NCBI GenBank assembly: GCA_023313575.1
Contig: JAJTTP010000004.1
Coordinates: 2,356,001-2,420,000 of the forward strand
Direction of reading: 5' to 3'
DNA from: Eutypella sp. D-1
Taxonomy: Eukaryota; Ascomycota; Sordariomycetes; Xylariales; Diatrypaceae
DNA: 64,000 nucleotides
Shown here: positions 1 through 11,679 of the stretch, in pieces
Numbering within the stretch: position 1 is the first letter of the stretch
How the letters are laid out: each line of letters starts with the position of its first letter
The notes under the pieces: generated by a model
What the model was told of the DNA's origin: nothing
Seen by the model: the letters and a program-made list of their open reading frames with translations, nothing else
The model's database searches: none
Program-made: the position numbers and the translations under genes

Positions 1-618
1 ACGGATGGGCTGTTGGTTTCTACTGCCCCATAGTATTTGTCGGCACGACTAGTACGAACAGAGGCCTTTGTGGTTTACAGCGCTTTGTGATGTCAAGGTA
101 TGCCATCGAGGAAATAAAGCCCTTGTTCAAGGACACGTATCTTTGTTTTTAGCTTGGCTGTTCATTCGTCACGGCTGGTGCGGACCTCCTGGGCTTCAAT
201 TTTGGAACTGTATGAATTTAAACAATTTGACGTATTATTCCGACTTTTGTACAGACGGGTTGCTCGCTACATAGAGGTTACCAGCCAGCTTATCCAACAA
301 TTGGATCTACGGGCCTTAACTACTACACAGGAATTCATAGTACTCGACGTATTATTCCGGTACAGATTGGACCCTCTAGTCCAATCACTCCTCTTACTCT
401 CGGTGTTCGGGACCAGAAGCATGGAGGTCGTTATGTTCATCCTCCTTATAAAAACCGGGGTTTCTTTGACATAACCATGGCGCGCATCTCCCACTCATCT
501 CCCACTGAAGCTCCACAGCACTGAGAAACGCCCCAAAGCGAGCCGCTCAGACCTTGACCCTTTAACGAGCTGAGAAACAAACCCGACGTTTTTAATTCCC
601 AGTTTATTAGCGATCAAG
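1..618. other. gene-free left edge
   Basis: No convincing gene. Only short overlapping open frames on both strands with no recognisable domain. A phrase near CGACGTATTATTCCGG occurs twice (about 229-244 and 347-362), too short to call a repeat family. The last part is presumably the promoter and 5' leader of the gene starting at 619. Confidence 0.5.
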
Positions 619-2052
619 ATGCCCGAAAGCGGGTTTTTGGAGAGGGGAAGGCCCCTGGCGAACGCGATGCGAGCAATCGAGGTGCGGGCCAATAATGCAC
701 AGCATCGTCTCGACGATATAGAGCAGAGGGCCCGGAACGGGGATGCGGATGCGGTTACAGAACTTACCAAAACAGAGGCACAGCTGCAGGCAGAGGGACA
801 TTCCGAGGAGTGGATAACCAGGCTTCATGGGGTCAGGGATAAGGTGTTCCCGCCTGTTCCTCCCCCGCCAAGGCTGGAGGACACTATTATGGCCTCTGCG
901 AAGATCGCCAATGCTGCGGCTCAAGCTGCCGCCGATGCTGCCGCTGATGCTGCCGCTGCCCTTTTGCCACCAGACGAGGTTGAAGTTCCTGGGGTATACC
1001 TTTGCCCCCCGACTGATGGTATGTCGAATGACGATCTCGGTCAACTCGGTCCTTCGGATCGAATTCGCCTTGCCTGGTCGGACCCGGATGAATACCTTAA
1101 AGCTAACAGAAACATATACAAAATGGATGTCCATCGACAGAGTGTCACTCTGCAGACGAACCCTTGGTTCGATCCCAACTCTACACATTTAATTTCTGTA
1201 ACGGAGGAAACTCCACAGACGACACCCCTTCTCGTATGGGCGATCGAAAACGGGTTCCTCGAGGACGTCGTACGCGATATCGCCCAGGTATACAAAGCCA
1301 ACTACGCGCAGGGGCTCGACTCCATCTGGGGTGTTTACGCCAGGAACATTAGAGCCCCTCTAGCATCAGCGGTCAAATTTGGTCGCTTCGACGTCATTCC
1401 TATTCTACTGAATGCCGGCGCGAACCCCAGAATTCGATGCGCTGAGCTGGACCCCGCGTCGACGTTCGGCGCAATCGAACCGTGTGTGCGACGAGGAGTC
1501 CCGCATACCCAGTGTGTCCGGAATGGTCAGGATACAGACGATCGCATGTGTGATGATCCACTCCGAGCCGGGCTTCGGACCATGCGGTATGCCGGATACG
1601 GGGAACGTGCGAGGCGCTGTGTCGAGGCGCTCATCGCGCACGGTGGCAGAATCGACATTCTCGCCACGGCGGCGACGACCACGGATGAGTTCAAATGGGC
1701 CGTCGACCTAGGCTTTAATTCCTTAGTCATTGATTCGATGAAGGATATAATGAGCCTCCCCGACGGGGACCAGAAAAAAACAGACTTTGTCGCCCTGCTT
1801 GACCAAATCCTCAAGGAAGTACTACTCGGCCAGCCTGACCTCCCGGACAACGCCCCAAACCCGATCAATAGAGACGGCGGCCTCGACGACATTATCGACT
1901 ACCTGCTCAGCATAGGCGCTAAGCCCCAACCTGGCGTGGATGGTATGCCTTTCGCTGATGTGTTGTGGCACCATGCCGACTGCCGGCCCATGAATTCTGC
2001 GTCGCTACGCAAAGTCCTAATACAGGGCGGGCTGGACGATTTTGGAAACTAA
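619..2052 (+). CDS. hypothetical protein with degenerate ankyrin-type repeats
   Basis: A single uninterrupted frame of 477 residues. The N-terminal 110 residues are charged and helical and end in an alanine-rich run (AAAQAAADAAADAAAALL, about residues 95-115). From about residue 200 there are ankyrin-like helical pairs: TPLLVWAIENGFLEDVV, then LASAVKFGRFDVIPILLNAGANP (split here as LASAVKFGRFDVI and PILLNAGANP), then RRCVEALIAHGGRID and a final DIIDYLLSIGAKPQPG. The repeats are irregular, and the second contains a cysteine-rich insert. Ankyrin proteins are binding scaffolds, and no catalytic motif is visible. The start at 619 is the first ATG of the frame and no intron is needed. The neighbours give no functional hint. 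The gene is probably real because the frame is long and its codon use differs from the flanks. The function is unknown. Confidence 0.7.
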   Translation: MPESGFLERGRPLANAMRAIEVRANNAQHRLDDIEQRARNGDADAVTELTKTEAQLQAEGHSEEWITRLHGVRDKVFPPVPPPPRLEDTIMASAKIANAAAQAAADAAADAAAALLPPDEVEVPGVYLCPPTDGMSNDDLGQLGPSDRIRLAWSDPDEYLKANRNIYKMDVHRQSVTLQTNPWFDPNSTHLISVTEETPQTTPLLVWAIENGFLEDVVRDIAQVYKANYAQGLDSIWGVYARNIRAPLASAVKFGRFDVIPILLNAGANPRIRCAELDPASTFGAIEPCVRRGVPHTQCVRNGQDTDDRMCDDPLRAGLRTMRYAGYGERARRCVEALIAHGGRIDILATAATTTDEFKWAVDLGFNSLVIDSMKDIMSLPDGDQKKTDFVALLDQILKEVLLGQPDLPDNAPNPINRDGGLDDIIDYLLSIGAKPQPGVDGMPFADVLWHHADCRPMNSASLRKVLIQGGLDDFGN

Positions 2053-3393
2053 GTCGGCATCAAGTGCGCTCTGTGTGGCAATGGCAAAGGCAAGCAGGGA
2101 GCAGCGTGTGGTTGTCAGCCTTGACTGGGAGAACAGAAAATGCGGAACAAAGAGGAGCGTTTCAAAGGGCAGGGATCCAAGGAAATTGGTTACAACCTAT
2201 GTGTACCGCAGAAAGGACTTCCCCGAGAACAATAGATAGTGGGTTAATCAAACAACAGATGTGAGACTTTGACCGTGTTCAGCTTGAAAAATGTGATAGC
2301 TAATGATTGTTTCTTCATTCCATTATACTCGAAATCTGTAACCGTAACCTCGAAAAGCCTTTCACTATCAACTCTATGCACTAAGATCTCAAGACCACGA
2401 GAGAACGAATCATCCATTTCTCGTCATTTGGAAGGCGACGAGGAGCCTGTACCCATTCTGACTGTCGATATTACAAGGCCCAGCTTCCGGTAGTGATCAT
2501 ACTTCTCTTTTCGACGACAATGTTAATGGGTAAGACGCCATACGCATGGAGAGTCTATAAAAATATGCAATATTAACAGCCCGTAAAGGTTTTCACCTAT
2601 GTCTTTGACTCTTTGTTACCATAAGAGCGTCTTCGCCGTGACGCCGTCTAGGACTAGTGGCGCTAGAGAGACGAGTAGGCCGTGCCGCCGTGGAGGACTA
2701 GATAGTGATCACCAAGGCGACGTGGTGCCCTCGTTCCTGCCTCTTCAGACCTCTTCTCGGTAAAAGGATGATGGATTCTCACTTTTGCATTGAACCCTGC
2801 TGTCACGGTCAGTTGAGCCTCCCCTTAGTGGAGCTATTCTATAATAGGGAGGATCGGATATAGTAGAACAGGGGACTTTAAATCCGGTGATTGACAGGGT
2901 ACATATGTAAGGGACGATTCCCAAGCCCAGGCCTAGTGATCCTTGACTTCTTCATACCAATAAACTGTTCCTACTAATCTGTTTCGATCTTGACGCGATA
3001 TCCGTATACCAATTGGATTGCCCTGAGCAACCCTCCTCACCTCTCTCCCCTCACGCAAACCCAGAACCCCTTACCAAGACACAGATAGTTTTGTCCTTTG
3101 GTGTTGCCGCTATGGATGAGCCTAACCAGCCTAACCCCTAGCCACAGATATAATCTGACGGACTTGGACCCACATTGAGTCTACTCCCTACCCGACTATT
3201 TGGTAGGCATATATATATACGAGGAGCGGCCGCAAGCGCCTGGAATAAGATCCCGCTTGGTTCTTCTACTATATGAGCGCTGACGCTTCCTTAAATACCT
3301 CATAGCACCTTATTCTGAGTCCGATATATTACCTTGCCACTCATTGTGACCAGCACATCGCATCGTATCATTCTATAACCAGGAGCATTCACC
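2053..3393. other. intergenic, 1.3 kb
   Basis: No supported gene; the open frames are short and without domains. The last 200 bases (a TATA-like AT run near 3210-3220, and pyrimidine-rich sequence before 3394) are probably the promoter and leader of the monooxygenase gene. Confidence 0.5.
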
Positions 3394-4738
3394 ATGGTTC
3401 TAACAGCCCCTCCATCTCAGGTAGCCATTATTGGAGGAGGCCTTGCCGTACGTATATGGCCGCGCTGACTCCGACTGAAGGGACTTCACCTGTGGTTTTG
3501 CTGATACTACCTATGCACAGGGTCTCACTCTTGCACTCGCGCTACATGACCTGAATATCCCTTCCGTCATTTACGAGGCGCGCTCAGAGGACTTTGACCA
3601 AGGCGGTGGTGTGATGCTCTCTCCAAACGCGCTGCGTGTTCTCGACAGCGTCGGTGTATATCAGCGCGTGCTTGGCAAGTCTTTGCAGTTCGACGTGCTC
3701 ACGTTCAAGGACAGCCAGGACCAGACGACTGATGAGTACTACTTCGGTTCGGAGAAGCTCTACTGGTACCAAGCAATCCGCATCATGCGCAAGGAGCTCC
3801 TAGACGAGATGAAGGCTATGCTACGAGAGCGACACGTTCCAGTTCACTACGACAGGAGGCTGACCGCCATTACCTCCGACGGCCCAGACTTGGTGGAATT
3901 CGCTTTTGCGGATGGGCAGACTGCATCCACGCCTCTGCTGATCGGGGCTGACGGCATTCACTCGGCAGCGCGAGGGACATTCTTGCCTCAGGTAAAGCCG
4001 ATCTATGCGGGCTTCATGGGAATCAGCGGCGTGGTGCAGAGATCTCAGCTCCGCATCCCCGAGGGTTACAGCTTGCCCGCGACCGTCATGGCGAAGCCGG
4101 GAGCTTTCCTTCTCGTCCCACAGAAACCGGACGGATCGGAGCTCTTCGTCGGGTCGCAGCGACGATTCGCAGAGCTGGACCCGGCTGGGTGGGATGCGTT
4201 GAGAAAGGACAAGCAGAAGCTGTACGACATGATTCAGGAGAACAAGTCGGACTGGCCGGACGTGGTGCAGTCGGCGCTAGAGGCGATGCCGGTCGATCAG
4301 ATGGGTTTCTGGGCGTTCTATGGCATCCCACCGCTGGCCTCGTGGTTATCCGAGTCGAAGAGGATCATTCTGGTCGGCGACGCGGCGCATGCAATTCCAC
4401 CGACCGCTGGCCAAGGCGCCAATCAAGCATTTGAAGACGTCCGGGCCTTGGCTACTCTGCTTTCTAAGCTTTCGCCTGAAGTGCCGCTGGACAAGGCGGC
4501 CGCCCAGTGGCAAGCCTACCGCCAGGCGCGTGTGAAGAAGGTCCTGGACCTAACCCAGCAGATGAATGCTAAGAGGCTGCCTGAGTCGGAGCGTGCTAAA
4601 CTGCCGCCGGGTGCTATCTGGACCGATCAATCCCTTACGCGTGGAGACGGCGGGGAGTTGCGTTGGCTATACGATCCAGATCTCACACAGGAGGCAGAGA
4701 GATGGGTGCAAGAGATCCAGCAGACAGTTCGCTCTTAG
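3394..4738 (+). CDS. FAD-dependent aromatic-hydroxylase-type monooxygenase
   Basis: Two exons, 3394-3447 and 3521-4738, joined across a 73-base GT..AG intron, give 423 residues. The short first exon supplies the start of the dinucleotide fold: the splice joins IIGGGLA to GLTLALAL and completes the GxGxxG motif (residues 13-19). The other two signatures of the class A flavin monooxygenase family are present: the DG motif LIGADGIHSAARG (about 158-170) and the GD motif RIILVGDAAHAIPPTAGQG (about 299-317). Enzymes of this family (salicylate hydroxylase, zeaxanthin epoxidase, many secondary-metabolite oxygenases) use NAD(P)H and oxygen to hydroxylate or epoxidise a substrate. The length is normal for the family. 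There is no C-terminal membrane helix, so it is probably soluble. The substrate cannot be told from sequence, and no polyketide or peptide synthase lies nearby. Confidence 0.9.
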
Positions 4739-5266
4739 GGCAAGCAAATACCGGCACATCATTAAGAGATGACGGACAATTCACCCGGTGCCAAGCGGGA
4801 TCCACGAACTGTACACTAGTACGTAATTTTCAAGGCAGGCACTGGTCAAAATTAGTGAGCCAGAAACTTATAACGACTATCTTTCATCGGTTTGCTCAAA
4901 CCATACCAACCATGGTATAATATAGCAACGAAATGGTTATTCAAAAGATAGAAAGTGGTTATTCGACTTTTATGGTTTATTCTTTTCCAAGGAAAGATTG
5001 GGTATGGGCTTGGCAGTGAAACGGAATGAAACGGCTTCGCTTCGATCCGATATTATGCGATCTAATTCTTGACGATGTCCATTCACACCAAGGGGTTTAT
5101 GTAGTGATGTGTAGTCAACCAATAAAAATGTTGAGTCCTCTTAGGTTGTAGCATTGACACGAACGCGATTCTAATGACACAACAACCCTTTGTTTAACTT
5201 CACTTGCAAAATCGAGCGGCGATAGTTCAATAGCCTAACACTGGCCATCGGTTTAAAGTCGCAAAA
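4739..5266. other. intergenic, 0.5 kb
   Basis: 3' flank of the monooxygenase and promoter of the next gene. It is AT-rich around 4900-5000. I see no gene or repeat. Confidence 0.5.
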
Positions 5267-6871
5267 ATGTCTTCCCACGGGATCCCCGAGGTGCTGATGA
5301 AGAAGGTCGACGATTACGTCGACTCGCTTACCCCGCAGATTCAACCCCGCATTACTTCAGAACTGGAGGATTTCCAACAGAAGACCATCGATGTTTTGGA
5401 GACGCAAGTCATCGACTCCTTCCGCTCCCTTTTCAATCGTGATCGTGATGGCGCTAGCTCCCCAGGTAGGAGCCTGGATGATGCAATCCCGAATGCCTAC
5501 GGCGGCCAGTCTCTCCCCTTCGCCAAGGAGATCGTCGGCCTCACACGGAGCTTCAGTAATATTGCAGACGAGACGAGCGACGACCTGCGCGAAATTTTCA
5601 ACCTTACTGAAAGCCGCACAGGCTCTGGCGACACACGGTCCTTGGGGGATAGCCACTCTGACTCCGACGGAGTTCGGAGCTTCCTCTCCGCCGCTGTTAA
5701 TGTCGTTCAAGACCATCTAGACAACAACAACAACGGTAGCCCAGGCGGTCAGAAATTCGAGCTCGATGGCCTTCTTGGGGTGCTCAGCAGCAACGTTAAA
5801 GACGTCGCGCGCAGTCCAGAGGAGACTGCACGCCGCATCAGCCCTGAGATCAAGGAAAAGATCGCGGCGAAGCTGAGGGAGCAGCACGCGCCCATCGCCG
5901 AGAAGTTCACCCACATTGCCCTCGACCACATAAAGCGCTGGCTACGCGGCAACACGACAACCCGTGACCTCGGCGACGGTGCCAGGGGCGAGATCGAGGA
6001 CCACGTCAAGGATTTAGTGAAAGGGCTCGGAGGCTTGTTTGGAAAGAAGGATCACCACAGCGAGGGGTCTTCGAGAGGTCTGGGTGATCGCGATGGAGGC
6101 GAAGGAGAAGGCGGCAGCAGCGGCACTGGATTTTCCAAGGTCATCAGCGAAAAGCTGAGTACGGGTCTAGCGAAAGTCCACAGGGAAGTTCGCCTTGAGT
6201 TCCGCAAGGTGTTAGGCGGCATCGAGAAGCAGCTGTTCGAGCTGCTCCCCGACGAATTGCAGGGCCCTCTGGAGAAGATCCTCGGTGGCAACCCCTTCGA
6301 CTCACAACTCGAGACGTCTCAGGCAGACCGCGGTTTTCGGGATGACATAAAGACCAAACTGGTTACCAAGATCCGCGGCCTCGTGCGCAAGGTGCAGGAG
6401 ATGTTGCGCGAGAGCATTCTGGGCGTCGTGAATGGAGGCCATCGCAAGTTCGAGCGCGCGAGCTGGGTTTTCGTCCAGAACACTGTCGAGCAGAAGGTGC
6501 AGAGGTACTTGCCCAAGGTGAAGATCAGTGTACCGGATGACATTGGAAACGAGGGTGTGAGCCTAGGGGCGCCGAATCCCAGCACGCAGCAGCCCGGGGG
6601 TGGCAATGCGCCCGTGCCTCCTCCGCCTAGCCACCATCAGAACCAGAATCAACCTCATCAGGAATACAGGCCTGATCAATATCAGCCTCCCCAGGAGTAC
6701 CGACCTGACCAGCACCAGCCTCACCAGCCTCACCAGGAGTATAGACCAGACCAGTATCAACCACATCAACAATATCGACCCGACCAGTATCAGCCGCCTC
6801 AACAGGGCTATCCACAGTCGGGCCAATACCAACAAGGTAACCAATGGCAGGGCCAGAACCCACCATACTGA
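5267..6871 (+). CDS. conserved fungal hypothetical protein with EYRPDQYQP repeat tail
   Basis: One intronless frame of 534 residues. The body (about 1-430) is rich in amphipathic helices with charged faces (for example the opening segment IPEVLMKKVDDYVDSLTPQI and a later run with FEKVISEKL-like helices), without transmembrane helices or a signal peptide. Residues 455-534 form a proline/glutamine-rich tail with about four imperfect copies of EYRPDQYQP, separated by PHQ and PPQ and ending in GQYQQGNQWQGQ. The helical body suggests a membrane-surface or lipid-associated protein, and the tail a low-complexity interaction segment; both are inference. I do not recognise a named family. The tail repeats make its length likely to vary between strains. 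The start at 5267 follows a good context (AAAAATGTC). Confidence 0.75.
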   Translation: MSSHGIPEVLMKKVDDYVDSLTPQIQPRITSELEDFQQKTIDVLETQVIDSFRSLFNRDRDGASSPGRSLDDAIPNAYGGQSLPFAKEIVGLTRSFSNIADETSDDLREIFNLTESRTGSGDTRSLGDSHSDSDGVRSFLSAAVNVVQDHLDNNNNGSPGGQKFELDGLLGVLSSNVKDVARSPEETARRISPEIKEKIAAKLREQHAPIAEKFTHIALDHIKRWLRGNTTTRDLGDGARGEIEDHVKDLVKGLGGLFGKKDHHSEGSSRGLGDRDGGEGEGGSSGTGFSKVISEKLSTGLAKVHREVRLEFRKVLGGIEKQLFELLPDELQGPLEKILGGNPFDSQLETSQADRGFRDDIKTKLVTKIRGLVRKVQEMLRESILGVVNGGHRKFERASWVFVQNTVEQKVQRYLPKVKISVPDDIGNEGVSLGAPNPSTQQPGGGNAPVPPPPSHHQNQNQPHQEYRPDQYQPPQEYRPDQHQPHQPHQEYRPDQYQPHQQYRPDQYQPPQQGYPQSGQYQQGNQWQGQNPPY

Positions 6872-7808
6872 TGGCTGTATTAGGCATCTTATCACGTGCA
6901 AGCTCCATGTAATTAAAAAGAACAGAAGACAAAACACATCAGAGTATGAATAAACAGAGTTATCTCATGTTGAGCACGGAGCAGATCACATACACAGGTG
7001 CTAGATAAAATAAGTAAGCCCCCGCCTGGCAAAGTTTATATTGGCCACTAAAAACAGGGGTTACTTTGTTTTCTTTCTAAGTTGGAAACAGTCCAATTGG
7101 GACCGGCTGTGACCGTCCTTATAGGGAGTGGTAAGTCAATGTCGCCCCTACCACTCCCTTCAATGTTGTCCAGTGCCTGCACCTACTCCTCCCCTACACA
7201 TTCGCCTGAAAGGAAACCCCATTCTCAGGCCGTCCACATGCTCGATGGCAACTACGAGTGTATCCAGCAGGCCGAGCAATAGATTGCAGAGATAGGTCTG
7301 CGTCCGCTTTGCAGCCATGGAAGAACGTTTTGATTAGGTCTCGCGAAGCATACAGAGCTTTTTGAGAGAATGGATCCTGGCTTCTAGGTATGGAAAGAAG
7401 GAGCATTACGCGCAGAAAGTGATATAGAATTATCAAGTCGGTTACAGACTGTCGCTATTTGTCATCCTCTGGTCCGTGTTCACTAGTCGGCTGCTCGTGG
7501 GATACATCACACCAACGCTGAAAATCTACCAGGAGCTTTGTAGCAAGAGTATTTCTATTGTGCTCTTAGTTCTTCAACCTGGAGTAAATATGCTTGAAAG
7601 AGTGCTCTAAAATCTGGACCAAGTGCATTCTGGAGCGCCAATCGAGATCCTGCTGACTGGAAGTACTGTCATTTCCAAGCAAAGCACCGTAACGGACATC
7701 TGACAAAAGTTCTCCCGAGTCGAATCACGCTTCCTGGCTGACTTACTTGCCAATAATGCAGAGGTAGCGACACGTAACTTTTTTAAAAAAAAAAAACAGT
7801 TTGTAGGT
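6872..7808. other. intergenic, 0.9 kb
   Basis: No supported gene. There is an A-run of about 12 near 7787-7798. Small open frames on both strands show no domains. Confidence 0.5.
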
Positions 7809-8304
7809 TCAGTACCAGTGTACCTTCTCCTCCTCAAGTTTTCCCTCTCTATCCAATTGCTCCAGCAATACCTTGATACGTGCCACCAATGCCTTGCCGT
7901 ACTCGGGACCCAATGGTGGAGCGGGCTTGGACATATCAGGTCGGAGCCAAGGGATCGGCTTGATGCCAGCTGAAGCTTCCATCATCAACTTTGTCGCAGC
8001 ATCATCGTATCCAGCGCCCAACAAAACTGCTATGGGTGTCTTTGAGTATTCTTTGCTGCCCAAAGCCGAGTCTGATAATGGAGGCGGGCCACCTCTAAGG
8101 ATGGCTGGAATCTGAGCTGCGCCGCTCTCAGGGGTCATGATAAAGTGAATAACTGCGGCAGAGATTAGCTCCTAAGACATTGCGTTGAGGTCATTTCGTA
8201 GCATAAGTCTTGATAGAATTACCATCATATTCGGGCTTGAGATCGGCGATCACCCCCCGTCCGATTTGCTCCGTCTTCCCACATAAGATGACTGGGGCAT
8301 TCAT
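7809..8304 (-). CDS. small conserved fungal protein, Rossmann-like start, 141 residues
   Basis: Two exons on the minus strand, 8304-8223 and 8152-7809, with a 70-base GT..AG intron, give 141 residues. The first exon reads MNAPVILCGKTEQIGRGVI and the second continues with VIHFIMTPESGAAQIPAILR. The opening beta-strand/glycine pattern (VILCGKTEQIGRG) resembles the first turn of a Rossmann fold, but the protein is too short for a full oxidoreductase. The rest contains PIAVLLGAGYDDAATKLM and a charged C-terminal helix ending KVHWY. It looks like a member of a small fungal family of unknown function; I recall similar sequences but cannot name a domain. The clean splice that restores one frame supports a real gene. 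The substrate and role are unknown. Confidence 0.65.
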
Positions 8305-10006
8305 ATTATGTGAAGACGTTTTTATCATTTATTGGCACAGAAATGTTCACAGCTGAAGGGAGTATAAGGGGCGATGTCAAATGGGTTCAAGCGGGGGCAG
8401 AAAAGGCTCTTTTAAGCTCAAGTATTGTAACCTTCAAGCAGGCCAGTCAATAATGACTAAAAATAGCAAAGCATGTTGGCTACACAATATCCGATAGATT
8501 GGTACGCCAAGATAGAAATTTCACGTCACCATTTTTACTTCCAACTTACTTGAATAGAGTTTTACAGGAAAGTTGGTATTATCAAGGTGATGGGCGAATA
8601 TTGAGGTTCTCCGACTTATCCCTGTAGGTGGTTTCTTTCTGATCCCTGGTTTATCACAATGGTTTATCGCGCCTGTAAAGATGAGCTGAGGCTTTACGTC
8701 CCGGGCGGCGGTTCTGATGTTGATACAGGGCTACAGGGGGGCGTTCCACTAGCAGGGTACACTAGGTGCCATAAGAAAATAGGGCGAAGATCCAGTGTCT
8801 TCAGCTCTTACGTGATCCCGGTTAGCTTAGCTCTAAGCGAAGTGAGAACATAAGCAACGAGATACTTGATATATGATATTTACTTGTAGCCTCTTTTCGA
8901 TAGTATTATGTAATAAGCCGCGGTAGGATATAAGTTGATATACAATTAAGTGTATCAATACAGATGGGTGAATATGTTGATTGTTGGTTTTCGTCTCCCA
9001 GGAACCTGCGAAGCCGAAATGTTTCAGGACGAATACAGTTAAAGTGCTTGTTAAACTATTTCGAGGATCAAGATCGAGGGACTACTTAAGGCGTCTAGTT
9101 GTAAACAGTTCACTCGTCCGTTAGGAAGGAAAATAAGTATACGTTAATATAGGCTTACTTTGTCCGTCCTCGGATTGCACCGTGAGCTCAGCCGATGGAT
9201 AGATCTAATAGCCGATGACGGAGTGGAAACTATGAATGGAAACATGTGGGTCACATATTGGTCCACAGCCGTCAGTTCGGTATAACTCCACTCTAAATGT
9301 CGGCAGGGGGCCGGACGACATGACGGGTCTCAGATCCAGCCGTCACTGATTTTGCTACCTGCTTGTTATACTATGGCAATATCAACCTTAGAAGTCGAAC
9401 AATCAGGTAAATACTTAGATATAATACAGTAGGGTTGTAGGTCATTATATTACTTATTATTACTATTCAACTTTTCTCTATATCAATTTCTAGACTTTGG
9501 TATGTGTCCCGTCTTTCTTCCAGGGGCCTCTACTCCGTAAGCTCTAGCAAATTAGGCAAGTTGACGGGTTGAACCCCTGGCAGGCTGGGCATCTAGGATT
9601 TATGTAGAGCACATAACCCCTTGGGCTGTACTCCTTGCGTTTATAGGGTCAGATGCGGCCGCGCTCACAGCATGCACATAAAATCATTGGCCACATCCGG
9701 AAGCCAGGGCAGCTTTAGGTGTGATCGCCGTTATGTTACTAGATTGAATATGTGGTAGTACTTATTGAAGGGTGCTGAAGGGTGAGACCACCAGGTATCT
9801 CCAGATACCAGCCACTCAATTGTCAAATATTGTCCAATAACTACTGCTGCTTGAATACCGAGTATCAGGTTTGTTATAACTTGCTTGTTTCCCAAGACAG
9901 CCCTTGCTGCGTTGTCATACCACCTTTCCTCCATTTCCCTCGTACTTGGAAAGTACGCAGCTGCAAGGCGCCGTGCAAGACCGCGTATAACAGGCAGTGC
10001 TCGACA
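8305..10006. other. intergenic, 1.7 kb
   Basis: Long gene-free stretch, AT-rich in parts (8860-8960, 9400-9500). I looked for terminal inverted repeats or transposase-like frames and saw none. The final part is the promoter of the glycosyltransferase gene. Confidence 0.5.
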
Positions 10007-11679
10007 ATGGGCCGATTGCGTCAAATAGCCACTGTTGTAGGGGCCTTGGTTGCCTTGGTCGGCATATTCTTGACATCTACTTCCCGGCAGACGGCAGAAC
10101 CTCCAATCGCTCCGGTTCAGGGCAAGAACGAGACGGTGCTGTTTTTCATCAATGCCGAATATGGCCTCAGCAACGTGCATCTGGCAACGGCCGGTGCACT
10201 TCTAGAAAAGCATCCAAATCTTGAAGTTCATATTGCGTCCTTCCCTCGAGCGGCCTCGAAAGTGGATAAAGTATCTTCCTTGGCTCGGCGGAAGTACTCG
10301 ACTACTAGAGATATTCACTTCCATACACTTCCAGGTCCGCAACATACGGAAGCATTTGCGGACCGGAGGGGCGGCCATGGAAAATCTGTTCGTCATATTA
10401 TGCATCCGCCCGGGATGAAAGGCCTCAACGAAATGCTACGTCATATTGAGGCGGCAATGTCTCCCTGGGATGCAGACGATCATATTCAGATCTATGAGAA
10501 GGCTGTGGAGCTTGTTCGAACCGTTGATCCGGCCATCATTGTCTTGGATACGGCTATGAAGCCGGCGATAGATGCTGCGAGGCAGGGAAATCGGTTATAT
10601 GCTTATCTATCTCCTAATCTTCTAGTTGACGTATTCTACGGACACCAACCTTACGCTGGCATGTTCTGGAAATATCCTCGGTTCGTCCTCCTATAATAGA
10701 TTTTGGCAGCGACTAACAAGCTATTTCCAGGATGGGCTGCGACTTTCCTTTCCCAGTGCCATGGCGGAAGATCCCTGAAAACATTTATTTCACTGTGCGA
10801 TTCATATATGGGATTCTAACGAGGCCGGATTTCAAGGACACGAATAAGCAGCTCCAGGCGTATGGAATATCAAAAGCAGCTGCTCTACCACGCCCCGATA
10901 TACCGTGGATTTCGCAAAACATGTTAGAAGCTAGCATTCCCCTCGAAGTGGTTCCTCCCAACGTCACTAGTGCAGGGCCGATCGTCCTCGACACTGAGCC
11001 GGCCGCGCAGCAAGATCCAGAACTGTCGGCCTGGCTTGCGAGAGCACCCACAGTTCTCGTGAATCTCGGGAGTCTCTTTACCTATAGCGAAGAGCAGGCA
11101 ACGGCGATGGCGCAGGCAATACAAGATCTGCTTAGCGGGACGGAAGTACAGGTGTTATGGAAGATGGCCAAGGACAGCACTTATTCTGACACATATGCGT
11201 TACCGGTCAGGAGTTACATAGATGAGGGGCGGCTCAGAATTGTAGATTGGCTAACCATTGACCCGGTGGCGTTATTGGAGACGGGCCATATCGTGGCTTC
11301 TGTCCACCATGGAGGGGCAAACTGCTACCATGAAGCCATTGCGTACGTCACAGCCTCCTCATCCACCGAAATTATGTATCCGCTGACATTTCGCAGTGCC
11401 GGAATCCCGCAGGTCATTATTCCCTTGTGGCTTGACTTGTATAACTACGCACAGCTGGCCGAAGACATCGGCGTCGGCGTCTACGCTACGCGTGGCACAG
11501 CACCGCAGTGGACGGTGGAAGGGTTACGTGACAGCTTTCTCAGGGCCGTGGATGGAGGGGAAGAAAGTCTTCGGATGAGAAAGAAGGCCAAAGAGCTGGG
11601 TGATATCGCTCAAAGGGAGCCGGGACGGTACGTGGCCGCTAGGGTGATAGCGCAGCTGGCGGAGTCCGGGTATGCTTGA
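10007..11679 (+). CDS. membrane-anchored UDP-glycosyltransferase (GT1 family)
   Basis: Three exons, 10007-10680, 10731-11342 and 11397-11679, give 522 residues. Intron 1 is 50 bases (donor GTTCGT, branch GACTAAC). Intron 2 is 54 bases, a multiple of three with no stop, so it is easily misread as coding; removing it gives HEAIAAGIPQVIIPLW, the expected family sequence. An N-terminal hydrophobic segment (IATVVGALVALVGIFL, about residues 6-21) looks like a signal anchor, which suggests an ER-membrane or lumenal location. The C-terminal donor-binding region shows SVHHGGANCYHEA (HH at about 417-418) and WLDLYNYAQLAEDIGVG, as in UDP-sugar transferases. Members transfer a sugar to sterols, lipids or small molecules. 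The acceptor is unknown. An earlier in-frame ATG exists (9782) but the anchor argues for 10007. Confidence 0.88.

Noticed and set aside
9731..10180. 149-residue minus-strand frame
   Set aside because: Overlaps the promoter and N-terminus of the glycosyltransferase on the opposite strand; no domain.
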